Source: Arcticimaribacter sp965277835
GTDB taxonomy: Bacteria; Bacteroidota; Bacteroidia; Flavobacteriales; Flavobacteriaceae
Reading direction: 5' to 3'
Length of the DNA: 64,000 bases
NCBI GenBank assembly: GCA_965277835.1
Contig: OZ255841.1
Location: 620,001-684,000, forward strand
Positions 1 to 9,120 of the stretch are shown here, in pieces. Positions within the stretch are counted from its first letter, which is position 1, and every line of letters starts with the position of its first letter. A program made the position numbers and the translations under genes. The notes under the pieces are model-generated. The model made no database searches. It had not been told where the DNA came from and saw only the letters and a program-made list of their open reading frames with translations.

Positions 1-16
1 GACTAAAGCAATCTCT

Positions 17-2182
17 ATGAAATCAATTTTCTTTCTTTTATTAGTCCCGTTCTTTGTTACAGCGCAAAATGAAAAACTTCCAATCTTTGATGGTGTAGTA
101 ACTGAAGAAGAATGGGAAGAAGGAGAACAATTTACAATTGATTATGAAATTAGTCCAGGGAATAATGCTCCAGCTCCTGTAGAAACAAAAGCCTTTATTC
201 AATATAGTGAAACACATTTATATGTAGGTTTTATTGCTTATATAGATATGAGTACACTCCGTTCATCTATCCGAAACCGTGATGAAGGATATCGCGATGA
301 TTTTGTAATGGTAGGTTTAGACACCTATGCAGATGGACGGTATATGGTAAGTTTAGGCGCTAATGCCGAAGGCAATCAACTGGACTTAAAGTTTTTACCT
401 AACGGAGACGATGACACTTCCTATAATGTTAATTTCGAATCAAAAGCATCAAAGCACGAAGATGCGTATCATGTTGAGCTAAAAATTCCTTTTAGTGTGT
501 TACAGTTCAAAAACGAAAAATCCATGAAATGGAACATACTACTCTATCGTTCTACTTATACCAAAGATAGTAGAAGTCGAATAATAAACTTTCCTATCGA
601 TTTGAATAATCCTTGCTTAGCGTGTCAAACTCCAGTTCAAATAACATTAAATAATATAAAACCTAAAAATAGAGTTGAACTTATTCCTTATGGGGTTAGT
701 AACATAGCTGGAGAACGTGACGAAAATGAATTTAACTTTGGAGGTTTAAAAGGAACTGTTGGATTAAGTGGGTTGTTCGATCTAAATAACACGACTTCGC
801 TTGAATATGCTATAAACCCAGATTTTTCGCAAGTTGAAGCTGATGTATCTCAAATTATTGCTAATAATACTTTTGCAATAGCTTTTCCCGAACGCCGTGC
901 ATATTTTAATGAGGGGAACGATATAATTAGTTCTAACCTAAGAACAGTATATACTCGGGCAATTAGCAAACCTCTTTTATCCACAAAACTTATTAGTCAA
1001 GGAGAAAAAAACCGAGTGTATTGGTTAGCTGCTTACGATGAGTCTTCTCCCTATCTAATTGGAGGCGAAAACAAATCTTATTCAGGAGTTGGAGGGAGTG
1101 CATATTCGAGTATATTCAAATATCAAAGAGCTTATAAACAAGGGAGCAACATTAGTTTCACAAGTACTAACAGATTTTTTAAAGACTCAGGGTATGGTCA
1201 TATTGTTGGGCTTAGTGGTTTATGGCGATTTGCAGAATCATATACTGCCGAAATAGAAGCTAATATGAGCTTAACAAAAGAACCAACTGCCGATTGGATA
1301 GATACTGAAGATGTTGTTAATGGAAAGACAGTAAAATTAGATGGAGAGGAACTCAAAGGAGATGCAATTTATTTTTCTTTGCAGAGAAACACTAAAAACT
1401 GGAACTCCTCTTTCGAATACAGTCATCTTTCGCCCCATTATCAAGCACCTTTAGGGTTTGTTTCTCGAAATAATAGAAGAGGCTTTGAATTTGTACAACG
1501 CTATCAAAAATTCTTTGAAGAAGATGACGCTCTAAAAGAGTTAAATACTAGGCTTGGAGTAGATTATAATTTTAACTATGATGGTATAACAAAATATAGC
1601 AGCATTTTTGGAGCTACTTATATTCAATATAAAGGAAATTTTGAAAACTTTATTGATTACTCTTATACACTAAACGAAGAATATGAAGGATTCAATGCTA
1701 AAGGGCTATATGATGTAGGTGTTTGGACAGCCTATAATCCTTCCGAAAAAATACGTATAGGCGTATATACTTCTGTAAGAGAACGTGTTTGGTACGATGA
1801 AGATAATCCGACTGTAGGAGATGGCTTTTTTATAGGAACATTTAACAATTTTCAGGTAACTCCAAAATTGCGTATAAGCCCCACATTTAGATACTCCCAC
1901 TTAAAAAATAGAGAAGAAGGTGGATTTCACTTCAAAACTTATATAGGAAGGGTAAACGTTAACTATCAATTCAACGAAACTTTTTCTTTTAGAGTAATAG
2001 CAGAGTATAACGATGCTGATAAAAAGTTTTTTTATCAGCCACTGTTTAAATGGAACCCTAATACATATACTATTTTTTATATAGGAGGCACCAACGGACA
2101 CTCAAAAACAGATACTGATAGACACTTTAAAATAGATAGTTCTCAAATATATATGAAGTTTCAATATTTATTCTCATTATAG
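17..2182 (+). CDS. DUF5916 family outer-membrane protein with CBM9-like N-terminus
   Basis: A 721-residue exported protein. A signal peptide (residues 1-16, ending TAQ) is followed by a CBM9-like beta-sandwich region to about residue 200. The rest is rich in alternating aromatic strands, like a beta-barrel, and ends in FSL. The segment EADVSQI followed by FPERRAYFNEG near residue 290 is typical of DUF5916 proteins of Bacteroidetes. The family is predicted to sit in the outer membrane; its substrate is unknown. The ATG at 17 is chosen because the signal peptide begins there. A lipoprotein gene on the same strand follows after about 110 nt. Confidence 0.85.
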   Translation: MKSIFFLLLVPFFVTAQNEKLPIFDGVVTEEEWEEGEQFTIDYEISPGNNAPAPVETKAFIQYSETHLYVGFIAYIDMSTLRSSIRNRDEGYRDDFVMVGLDTYADGRYMVSLGANAEGNQLDLKFLPNGDDDTSYNVNFESKASKHEDAYHVELKIPFSVLQFKNEKSMKWNILLYRSTYTKDSRSRIINFPIDLNNPCLACQTPVQITLNNIKPKNRVELIPYGVSNIAGERDENEFNFGGLKGTVGLSGLFDLNNTTSLEYAINPDFSQVEADVSQIIANNTFAIAFPERRAYFNEGNDIISSNLRTVYTRAISKPLLSTKLISQGEKNRVYWLAAYDESSPYLIGGENKSYSGVGGSAYSSIFKYQRAYKQGSNISFTSTNRFFKDSGYGHIVGLSGLWRFAESYTAEIEANMSLTKEPTADWIDTEDVVNGKTVKLDGEELKGDAIYFSLQRNTKNWNSSFEYSHLSPHYQAPLGFVSRNNRRGFEFVQRYQKFFEEDDALKELNTRLGVDYNFNYDGITKYSSIFGATYIQYKGNFENFIDYSYTLNEEYEGFNAKGLYDVGVWTAYNPSEKIRIGVYTSVRERVWYDEDNPTVGDGFFIGTFNNFQVTPKLRISPTFRYSHLKNREEGGFHFKTYIGRVNVNYQFNETFSFRVIAEYNDADKKFFYQPLFKWNPNTYTIFYIGGTNGHSKTDTDRHFKIDSSQIYMKFQYLFSL

Positions 2183-2294
2183 TTTTCTGTCTCTGGTTTA
2201 GCATTAATTTAATATTTAGAAGGTACTCGCTTCAAAATTCAAAAGCAATTTTTTGTATTATTGTTGAATAACATGGTTAATCCTAAACTGACGA

Positions 2295-3437
2295 ATGAAA
2301 AAATATCTCTCGCTCTTCTTATCTATACTTCTAATAACTCTTATTTTTTCATGTAAAAGCAGTAGTAAGCAATACGAAAAAGGGAATTACGAATCCTCTG
2401 TTCTACTTGCAATAAAAAAGCTACGTTCTAAACCTAGCCACCAAAAATCTAAAGTCGTTTTAAAAAATGCATATGAGGCAGCAAGAAAAACAGCAGCCTC
2501 TAATATTCAATTACAAAAATCGAAAACAGATATTCTTAAATGGGATAGAATTATTAACCAATATAAACGGCTAAATAATTTATATGATGAGCTTCTGAGG
2601 TGTCCATCTTGCCTTACAGTCGTAGAACCAAGTTCATACCAAATAGAATTAAATAAAGCATTGATAGAAGGCGCAAAAGCACACTTCGAAATAGGACTAG
2701 GTTTATTTCAATTAAACACTAAAGAAGGTGCAAGACAAGCCTATAAAGAGTTTCAAAAAGCGTTAAGCTATAAAAATGATTATCCACAAGCTGGTGAGTA
2801 TTTACAAAAGTCATTAGAATTAGGGCATGAAACCATTGCAATAAGACCTATCCCAGTAGCTGCTAATGCTATTGAAATTAGTGCTTCATTTTTTGTAAGA
2901 CAATTGATACAAAGATTAAATCAAGGCGGATATCTTTTTGCCTCATTCTATACTGTTGATGAAGCACAAAATAACAACTTAGAAGTTAATCAAATAATCG
3001 AAATGCGATTTGATGATTTTCGTATGGGGCAATCTTATACTAAAGAAAAAGTACAAACTTTTGTCAAAGACAGTGTTGTCGTAGCTACCGTAAAAGATAG
3101 TCTTGGAGCTAAAAAACCCATATATGGCACCGTAGAAGCAGATTATCATTCTTTTTATAAATCAATTGAAAGCTCTGGTTTACTCGACTTAAAAATAATA
3201 AACCTACCCTCAGAGATTATTGCCCATCAAGACAAATTCCCAGGAACGGCAGTGTGGGAAATCGAATGGGCGTATTACCAAGGAGATAAACGTGCTTTGA
3301 CAAAAAAACAACTTAGACTGTCTAAGTTAAAAGAACTCCCTCCCCCTCCTCCTCAAGAGCTATTTATTGGATTTACCGAACCTATTTATATTCAAGTATT
3401 ATCTCGTTTAAGAGATGTGTATCAATATTTGAGATAA
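2295..3437 (+). CDS. TPR-like lipoprotein, function unknown
   Basis: A 380-residue predicted lipoprotein. A hydrophobic leader ends in the lipobox IFSC (Cys20), and an SSSK tract follows. The N-terminal half is helical, with TPR-like phrases (QYEKGNYESSVLLAIKKL and GARQAYKEFQKALSYKNDY), so a solenoid domain is likely. The C-terminal half is beta-rich and carries a five-proline run just before the end. I do not recognise a named family beyond flavobacterial TPR-type lipoproteins. It lies between two other surface-protein genes on the same strand. Confidence 0.75.
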   Translation: MKKYLSLFLSILLITLIFSCKSSSKQYEKGNYESSVLLAIKKLRSKPSHQKSKVVLKNAYEAARKTAASNIQLQKSKTDILKWDRIINQYKRLNNLYDELLRCPSCLTVVEPSSYQIELNKALIEGAKAHFEIGLGLFQLNTKEGARQAYKEFQKALSYKNDYPQAGEYLQKSLELGHETIAIRPIPVAANAIEISASFFVRQLIQRLNQGGYLFASFYTVDEAQNNNLEVNQIIEMRFDDFRMGQSYTKEKVQTFVKDSVVVATVKDSLGAKKPIYGTVEADYHSFYKSIESSGLLDLKIINLPSEIIAHQDKFPGTAVWEIEWAYYQGDKRALTKKQLRLSKLKELPPPPPQELFIGFTEPIYIQVLSRLRDVYQYLR

Positions 3438-3494
3438 GTTTGTATTTCTTTTAATTAAAAAAACACCATTAATAATGTTATTTATATATAAGCT

Positions 3495-5033
3495 ATGAAA
3501 AATCAACTATTTTCTCTTTTTTACTTAACCCTAATGGTTTCTTTTTTTATAAACTGTTCTAATCGAAATATGTCAGATTGTATTTTAGAATCCACGCCTA
3601 AGGTTAATTTAGGTGAGAATTTAGTGCATACAAATTTAACAGAACCTATCCGTTTAACAGCAATAGTTACTAGTACCTTAGAAGACAACACTCTTGTTTA
3701 TCTATGGGAATTACAGCAAGGTAATGGAATTAGTTTTTCTAATCCAAACAGCCTAACAACTAGCGCTACGGGTTTTGCAGAGGGCGTATACGAAGTTGTC
3801 TTTACAGTAACAACGTCACAAGGAGTAACAGCTAGTGATACACTAACAATAACCGTTTCACCTGCACTTAAAGTAATTCCTCAAGTAAATATAGGAGACG
3901 ACATATCAATTACTTTGCCCATAGACAAAATTAATTTGATAAGTACAGTAACTCAAACATTAAAAGGCGATACTTACTTATGGGGATTACAGCAAGGTAA
4001 TGGAATTAGTTTTTCTAATCCGAATAGCCTGACAACTAGCGCTACAGGTTTCGCAGAAGGCGTATATGAGATTGTTTTTACTGTAACAACTTCACAAGGA
4101 GCAACAGCTAGTGATACACTAACAATAACCATTTTATCTACTAAAACATCTACCTATATACCTGATGATAATTTTGAGAAAAAACTAATCGAATTAGGTT
4201 ATGATGATGTGCTAAATAATTACGTTTTAACTAGTAATATCGTAAATATAGATAAGCTATATTTAAACAATGGAATAAATCCAGAGTCTAGTAAAATTTC
4301 AGACTTAACAGGTATTCAAGATTTCACTTCTTTGGAAGAGCTAGACATATCTGATCACAATTTAACCTCATTAGATATTTCTAATAATTTACTTTTAAAG
4401 TATTTAAATTTAAGTAGGAATACTATTGCTACAATAGTAGGTGGTGTTTCAAATAACATTAATCTTGAATCGCTTCATATTTTTCGTAATAATCTTACCG
4501 CTATTGATATTTCAAAAAACGTTAATCTTAAAGATTTTCGCCTTTCTGAGGATAAAATTACTTCAGTTGATGTCTCAAAAAATATTAATCTTGAAAGACT
4601 TTCGGTTCTCAAAGGTAACTTTACTTCGATTGATGTCTCAAAAAATATTAAACTTAAAAATCTTCTGCTTTTTGAAAGTAAATTCTCCTCTATTGATATC
4701 TCAAAAAATATTAACCTTGAAGAGTTTATAGCTACCAATAATATTCTTAATTCAATTGATGTTACAAATAATATTAAACTTCAAACAATTTACATCTTCG
4801 GTAATAACCTCACTTCAATTGATGTTACAAAAAATATTAGCCTAAAAGAACTTTTGATTAATGGAAATAACCTTTCTTCATTAGACATTTCTAATAATAG
4901 TCTACTTAAAACTTTTGATGTTAGACGGAATTCTAATCTAAATTGTATTAAGGTTTCACAATCTCAATTAAATAATATTCCACAAGAATGGATTAAAGAC
5001 TCTACAGCGACATATTCTATAAGCTGTAATTAA
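3495..5033 (+). CDS. Lipoprotein with two Ig/PKD-like repeats and leucine-rich repeats
   Basis: A 512-residue predicted surface lipoprotein. The leader ends FINC (Cys21). Two Ig/PKD-like domains (about residues 37-123 and 129-213) carry nearly identical cores. After them comes a leucine-rich-repeat tract of about 21-residue units of the type LTSIDVSKNINLKEL, in which Leu is often replaced by Ile or Val. The protein ends in a Cys-containing cap. LRR lipoproteins of this layout are common in Bacteroidetes and are assumed to bind other proteins or polymers outside the cell. No sorting-signal C-terminus is obvious. A strong terminator lies 39 nt downstream. Confidence 0.8.
   Translation: MKNQLFSLFYLTLMVSFFINCSNRNMSDCILESTPKVNLGENLVHTNLTEPIRLTAIVTSTLEDNTLVYLWELQQGNGISFSNPNSLTTSATGFAEGVYEVVFTVTTSQGVTASDTLTITVSPALKVIPQVNIGDDISITLPIDKINLISTVTQTLKGDTYLWGLQQGNGISFSNPNSLTTSATGFAEGVYEIVFTVTTSQGATASDTLTITILSTKTSTYIPDDNFEKKLIELGYDDVLNNYVLTSNIVNIDKLYLNNGINPESSKISDLTGIQDFTSLEELDISDHNLTSLDISNNLLLKYLNLSRNTIATIVGGVSNNINLESLHIFRNNLTAIDISKNVNLKDFRLSEDKITSVDVSKNINLERLSVLKGNFTSIDVSKNIKLKNLLLFESKFSSIDISKNINLEEFIATNNILNSIDVTNNIKLQTIYIFGNNLTSIDVTKNISLKELLINGNNLSSLDISNNSLLKTFDVRRNSNLNCIKVSQSQLNNIPQEWIKDSTATYSISCN
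3705..4132 (+). repeat. Tandem intragenic repeat, 276-nt period
   Basis: Positions 3705-3856 and 3981-4132 encode almost the same 50 residues, beginning WELQQGNGISF and WGLQQGNGISF. Few differences are seen even at third codon positions, so the duplication is recent or kept homogeneous. It adds one 92-residue Ig/PKD-like unit to the lipoprotein. Confidence 0.85.
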
Positions 5034-5071
5034 TTCATAAAAAGTATTCCTAAAAAGTATTCCTAAAAAAT

Positions 5072-5107
5072 AAAACCCTTGAAAATTAATAATTTTCAAG
5101 GGTTTTT
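5072..5107. terminator. Bidirectional terminator hairpin
   Basis: A long perfect inverted repeat (arms AAAACCCTTGAAAATT and its complement, 3-nt loop) is followed by T on the plus strand and preceded by A, so it works on both strands. It separates the lipoprotein gene from the convergent tRNA-Ser. Confidence 0.85.
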
Positions 5108-5108
5108 G

Positions 5109-5192
5109 CGGAGAGACAGGGATTCGAACCCTGGCGACATTTACACGCCGACAGATTAGCAATCTGCTCCATTACCACTCTGGCACCTCTCC
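5109..5192 (-). tRNA. tRNA-Ser(GCU)
   Basis: The minus strand folds as a class II tRNA. The acceptor is GGAGAGG paired with TCTCTCC. The anticodon loop TTGCTAA gives anticodon GCT, which reads AGC and AGU serine codons. A variable arm GTCGGCG...CGCC is present, and the T-loop is canonical TTCGAAT. The discriminator base is G, as in serine tRNAs, and CCA is not encoded. Small open frames across it are shadows. Confidence 0.95.
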
Positions 5193-5331
5193 TAGATTTT
5201 GAAATGCAAATGTAATTTTTAAAAGAACATTAAGCAATGCTTTTTTCAAAAATTCTAGTTTATAAATTTAAGTTATTTAGATGCAATTATTAATAACTTG
5301 AATCTATGTTTTTATAAATTAGTGATATTTG

Positions 5332-5362
5332 TTTGTTTTTCAAATTTAAAAAATTATTTTTG
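5332..5362 (+). promoter_or_regulatory. Bacteroidetes-type promoter of DUF2795-secA
   Basis: TTTG at 5332-5335 and TATTTTTG (TAnnTTTG) at 5355-5362 are separated by 19 nt. This matches the -33/-7 consensus of the primary sigma factor in Bacteroidetes. The start codon is 18 nt downstream. Confidence 0.65.
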
Positions 5363-5379
5363 CAAAAAAAATACATACC

Positions 5380-5601
5380 ATGTATTGGACATTAGAATTA
5401 GCATCTTACCTCAGTGACGCTCCTTGGCCAGCGTCAAAAGACGAATTAATTGATTTTTCAATTCGAACAGGAGCCCCTCTTGAAGTTGTAGAAAACTTAC
5501 AATCAATGGAAGATGAAGGGGATATATATGAGTCTATTGAGGAAATATGGCCAGACTTTCCTTCAGATGAAGACTATCTTTGGAATGAAGATGAGTATTG
5601 A
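5380..5601 (+). CDS. DUF2795 domain-containing small acidic protein
   Basis: A 73-residue strongly acidic protein that begins MYWTLELASYL and carries the DUF2795 pattern: tryptophan-rich start, then a helical DELIDFSIRTGAPLEVVENL segment. The C-terminus is nearly all acidic or aromatic. The family is a small helical domain of unknown role that often lies immediately before secA in flavobacteria, as here. A terminator separates it from secA, so its RNA is probably monocistronic with some read-through. The start is fixed by the promoter 18 nt upstream. Confidence 0.85.
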   Translation: MYWTLELASYLSDAPWPASKDELIDFSIRTGAPLEVVENLQSMEDEGDIYESIEEIWPDFPSDEDYLWNEDEY

Positions 5602-5613
5602 AAAACTATCTCT

Positions 5614-5641
5614 ATAAAGCCTCGTACGAGGCTTTATTTTT
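5614..5641 (+). terminator. Rho-independent terminator after DUF2795 gene
   Basis: A perfect palindrome, AAAGCCTCGT followed by ACGAGGCTTT, lies at 5616-5635 and is followed by ATTTTT. It falls 14 nt after the stop codon and before secA. Confidence 0.8.
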
Positions 5642-5674
5642 AGCTAAATTTGATAGATTAACTTTTTTAAACGT

Positions 5675-8600
5675 ATGAGTATTTTAAATAGAATATTAAA
5701 AACTTTTGTTGGTGATAAATCCAAGAAAGATATTCGAGCAATTCAATATTTAGTTGAACAGATTAAACAAAATCAACTTGAGCTCGAAAAAGTATCAAAC
5801 GATGAGTTACGTCAAAAAACTACTGATTTCAAGGCTGTCATAAAAAATGCTCGCAAAGACGTTGATACAAATATTCAAAGTTTAAATGAAAAACTTATAG
5901 AACTTACTGATATTGACCAACGAGAAGAAATATATAATCAAATTGATGCTTTAGAAGCTCAGGCTTTAGAAATTACTGAAACTACTTTAAACGAAATTCT
6001 CCCAGAAGCTTTTGCTGTAATAAAAGAAACCGCACGACGTTTTGTTAATAACACAGAACTATCGGTTAAGGCTTCCGAGCAAGATAGAATATTTTCTCAA
6101 GACAATGATTACGTAACTTTAAAAGGCGAAGATGCTATTTGGTCAAACAGTTGGGATGCCGCTGGAAAACCAATAACATGGGACATGGTTCACTACGATG
6201 TTCAGCTAATTGGAGGTATTACCTTACACCAAGGTAAAATAGCCGAAATGCAAACAGGAGAAGGAAAAACACTTGTTGCTACTCTTCCAATGTATTTAAA
6301 CGCGTTAGCAGGCAAAGGAGTACACCTAGTAACCGTTAATGATTACCTCGCTAAACGTGACAGTGCATGGATGAAACCCTTGTTTGAATTCCATGGGCTA
6401 ACTGTCGATTGTATTGATCTTCACCAACCTAATAGTGCTAGTCGCAGAAATGCCTACCTAGCAGATATAACCTATGGTACTAATAACGAATTTGGGTTCG
6501 ATTATTTACGCGATAATATGTCGCATACACCCGAAGACTTAGTACAACGAAAGCATCATTTTGCAATTGTAGATGAAGTAGATTCTGTATTAGTCGATGA
6601 TGCAAGAACGCCTTTAATTATCTCTGGACCTGTCCCCGAAGGGGATCGCCACGAATTTGACCAACTACGCCCAAAAGTTGCCGACCTTTTCGATAAACAA
6701 AAAAACTTAATTACTGCAATATTAACAGAGGCAAAAAAGAAAATTAGTGCAGGAGACACTACCGAAGGAGCTATTCTTTTGTTACGTGCTTTCAGAGGGC
6801 TTCCAAAAAATAAAGCTTTAATAAAATTTTTGAGTGAAGAAGGAATAAAACAATTACTTCAAAAAACCGAAAACCGCTATATGCAAGATAATAATAGAGA
6901 AATGCATATTATTGATGCTGACCTTTATTTTGTTATCGATGAAAAAAACAACCAAGTTGACCTTACCGAAAAAGGAGTAGAATATCTTTCTGAAAGCGCT
7001 CAAGATAAAAGCTTCTTTGTGCTTCCAGATATTGGAATGGAAATTGCAAAAATTGAAGGTTCAGGTATAAGCCCAGAAAAAGAAGCTGCTGAAAAAGAAA
7101 CCCTTTTTAAAGATTTCACAATCAAAAGCGAACGGATTCATACTATGACCCAACTTTTTAAAGCATATACGCTTTTCGAAAAAGATACCGAATATGTGGT
7201 TATGGAGAATAAGGTAATGATTGTAGATGAGCAGACAGGTCGTATTATGGACGGAAGAAGATATTCTGACGGGCTCCACCAAGCAATTGAAGCCAAAGAG
7301 AATGTAAAAATAGAAGCCGCAACTCAAACTTTTGCAACGGTTACGCTTCAAAATTATTTTAGGATGTACCACAAACTCTCTGGAATGACAGGGACAGCTA
7401 TAACCGAAGCAGGTGAGTTTTGGGAGATTTATAAACTTGACGTGGTCGAAATTCCTACTAATAGACCTATCGCCCGTAAAGATGAAAACGATTTAATTTA
7501 TAAAACAAAACGCGAAAAATATAATGCCATAATTGAGCAAGTGACTAAATTGTCTCAAGCAGGGCGACCTACTCTTATTGGTACTACCTCTGTGGAGATT
7601 TCTGAATTGCTTAGCAAAATGCTAAATATTAGAAAGATAAAACACAATGTACTTAATGCAAAACTGCATAAAAAAGAAGCCGATATTGTTGCAGAGGCAG
7701 GTAACTCAGGAGTAGTAACAATTGCTACCAATATGGCAGGTCGTGGAACAGATATTAAATTATCGGACGACGTTAAAGCTGCAGGAGGTCTTGCAATAGT
7801 GGGTACAGAACGTCATGACTCTAGACGCGTTGACAGACAGTTAAGAGGTAGATCGGGACGGCAAGGAGATCCTGGTAGTTCGCAATTTTTTGTTTCTTTA
7901 GAGGATAATCTTATGCGTTTATTTGGGTCGGACCGAGTAGCAAAAGTTATGGATCGTATGGGGCTTGAAGAAGGTGAAGTTATTCAGCATTCAATGATGA
8001 CCAAATCTATTGAAAGAGCACAGAAAAAAGTTGAAGAAAACAATTTTGGAATTAGAAAAAGGCTTTTAGAGTATGACGACGTAATGAATGCACAGCGTGA
8101 GGTTATTTATAAAAGAAGACGTCATGCGCTTGAAGGCAATCGCCTAAAAGTAGATATTGCTAATATGCTCTTTGAACTTTGTGAAGAGATTGTAATAAGT
8201 AATAAGCAATCAAATAATTTTAAAAACTTTGAATTTGAAATTATTAGTAACTTCTCAATTACTGCACCCGTATTAGAAGATGAGTTTTCTAGCTCAGAAG
8301 AAAGAGTATTGATTGACAAATTATATCAAACAGTACATCAATATTATCAGCAAAAAGCAGAGATTAACGCAACTCTTACCTACCCTGTAATCAAAGAAGT
8401 TTTTGAAAGACCTGGCAATACATATGAAAAAATTGTTATTCCGTTTACAGATGGTGCTAAAACCTTGAATGTAGTTACGCACCTCGAAAAAGCTTATGAA
8501 ACCAAAGGGAAGCAATTAATCGAAGATTTTGAGAGAAACATTACCCTTGCACTTGTTGACGAGGCTTGGAAAAATCACCTTCGTAAAATGGACGAGCTAA

Positions 8601-9043
8601 AACAATCTGTTCAATTAGCAGTTCACGAACAAAAAGACCCTTTGTTAATTTATAAATTTGAGGCTTTTGAGCTTTTCAAAAGTATGATGCAAAGCCTAAA
8701 CAAAGAAGTTTTATCATTCTTATTAAAAGGTTCAATACCTTCGAATGAAAACCCTGGAATACAAGAAGCTAAACGTCCTGCTCGTAGAAATAATCTAAAG
8801 ACAAGTAAAGACAATGTTCTAAACACAGAAGAACTTTCGGCACGAAATCGAACAGCTGGTGCTGGAGCAAGCCAACAATCACGTCAAACTGTCGAAACTA
8901 TAATAAGAGAGACTCCAAAAATTGGACGTAATGATCGAGTGACTATCAAAAATGTTTCGAGTGGCGAAAGCAAAACCTTAAAATTTAAACAAGCAGAACA
9001 TCTTATTAATAATGGCGAATGGGTGTTCGTTAGTAAAAACTAA
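5675..9043 (+). CDS. secA: Preprotein translocase ATPase SecA
   Basis: The 1122-residue motor of the Sec export pathway, which pushes unfolded preproteins through SecYEG. The Walker A motif TGEGKT lies near residue 194 and the DEVD Walker B near 299, followed by DDARTPLIISGP. The helicase motifs TNMAGRGTDI and QLRGRSGRQGDPG are intact. It is longer than E. coli SecA (901), mainly through an insertion at about residues 340-440 typical of Bacteroidetes. The usual C-terminal zinc-binding CxCxSG tail is absent. The C-terminus ends instead in a basic segment, KIGRNDRVTIKNVSSGESK and onward. The gene is a single copy here, directly after DUF2795. Confidence 0.97.
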   Translation: MSILNRILKTFVGDKSKKDIRAIQYLVEQIKQNQLELEKVSNDELRQKTTDFKAVIKNARKDVDTNIQSLNEKLIELTDIDQREEIYNQIDALEAQALEITETTLNEILPEAFAVIKETARRFVNNTELSVKASEQDRIFSQDNDYVTLKGEDAIWSNSWDAAGKPITWDMVHYDVQLIGGITLHQGKIAEMQTGEGKTLVATLPMYLNALAGKGVHLVTVNDYLAKRDSAWMKPLFEFHGLTVDCIDLHQPNSASRRNAYLADITYGTNNEFGFDYLRDNMSHTPEDLVQRKHHFAIVDEVDSVLVDDARTPLIISGPVPEGDRHEFDQLRPKVADLFDKQKNLITAILTEAKKKISAGDTTEGAILLLRAFRGLPKNKALIKFLSEEGIKQLLQKTENRYMQDNNREMHIIDADLYFVIDEKNNQVDLTEKGVEYLSESAQDKSFFVLPDIGMEIAKIEGSGISPEKEAAEKETLFKDFTIKSERIHTMTQLFKAYTLFEKDTEYVVMENKVMIVDEQTGRIMDGRRYSDGLHQAIEAKENVKIEAATQTFATVTLQNYFRMYHKLSGMTGTAITEAGEFWEIYKLDVVEIPTNRPIARKDENDLIYKTKREKYNAIIEQVTKLSQAGRPTLIGTTSVEISELLSKMLNIRKIKHNVLNAKLHKKEADIVAEAGNSGVVTIATNMAGRGTDIKLSDDVKAAGGLAIVGTERHDSRRVDRQLRGRSGRQGDPGSSQFFVSLEDNLMRLFGSDRVAKVMDRMGLEEGEVIQHSMMTKSIERAQKKVEENNFGIRKRLLEYDDVMNAQREVIYKRRRHALEGNRLKVDIANMLFELCEEIVISNKQSNNFKNFEFEIISNFSITAPVLEDEFSSSEERVLIDKLYQTVHQYYQQKAEINATLTYPVIKEVFERPGNTYEKIVIPFTDGAKTLNVVTHLEKAYETKGKQLIEDFERNITLALVDEAWKNHLRKMDELKQSVQLAVHEQKDPLLIYKFEAFELFKSMMQSLNKEVLSFLLKGSIPSNENPGIQEAKRPARRNNLKTSKDNVLNTEELSARNRTAGAGASQQSRQTVETIIRETPKIGRNDRVTIKNVSSGESKTLKFKQAEHLINNGEWVFVSKN

Positions 9044-9120
9044 TTTGTTTAAATAGTTAGAATTCACCTTTTTGTGTTCTAATAGAGTTTTGTCAACTTG
9101 AGTGTTAATGCTAATAGGAT

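Noticed and set aside
5039..5064. Short tandem AAAAAGTATTCCT repeat behind the LRR gene
   Set aside because: Only two copies in AT-rich spacer; no evidence for function or a mobile element.
4968..5162. 64-codon minus-strand open frame ending in the LRR gene
   Set aside because: It runs through tRNA-Ser and the terminator hairpin, so it is not coding.
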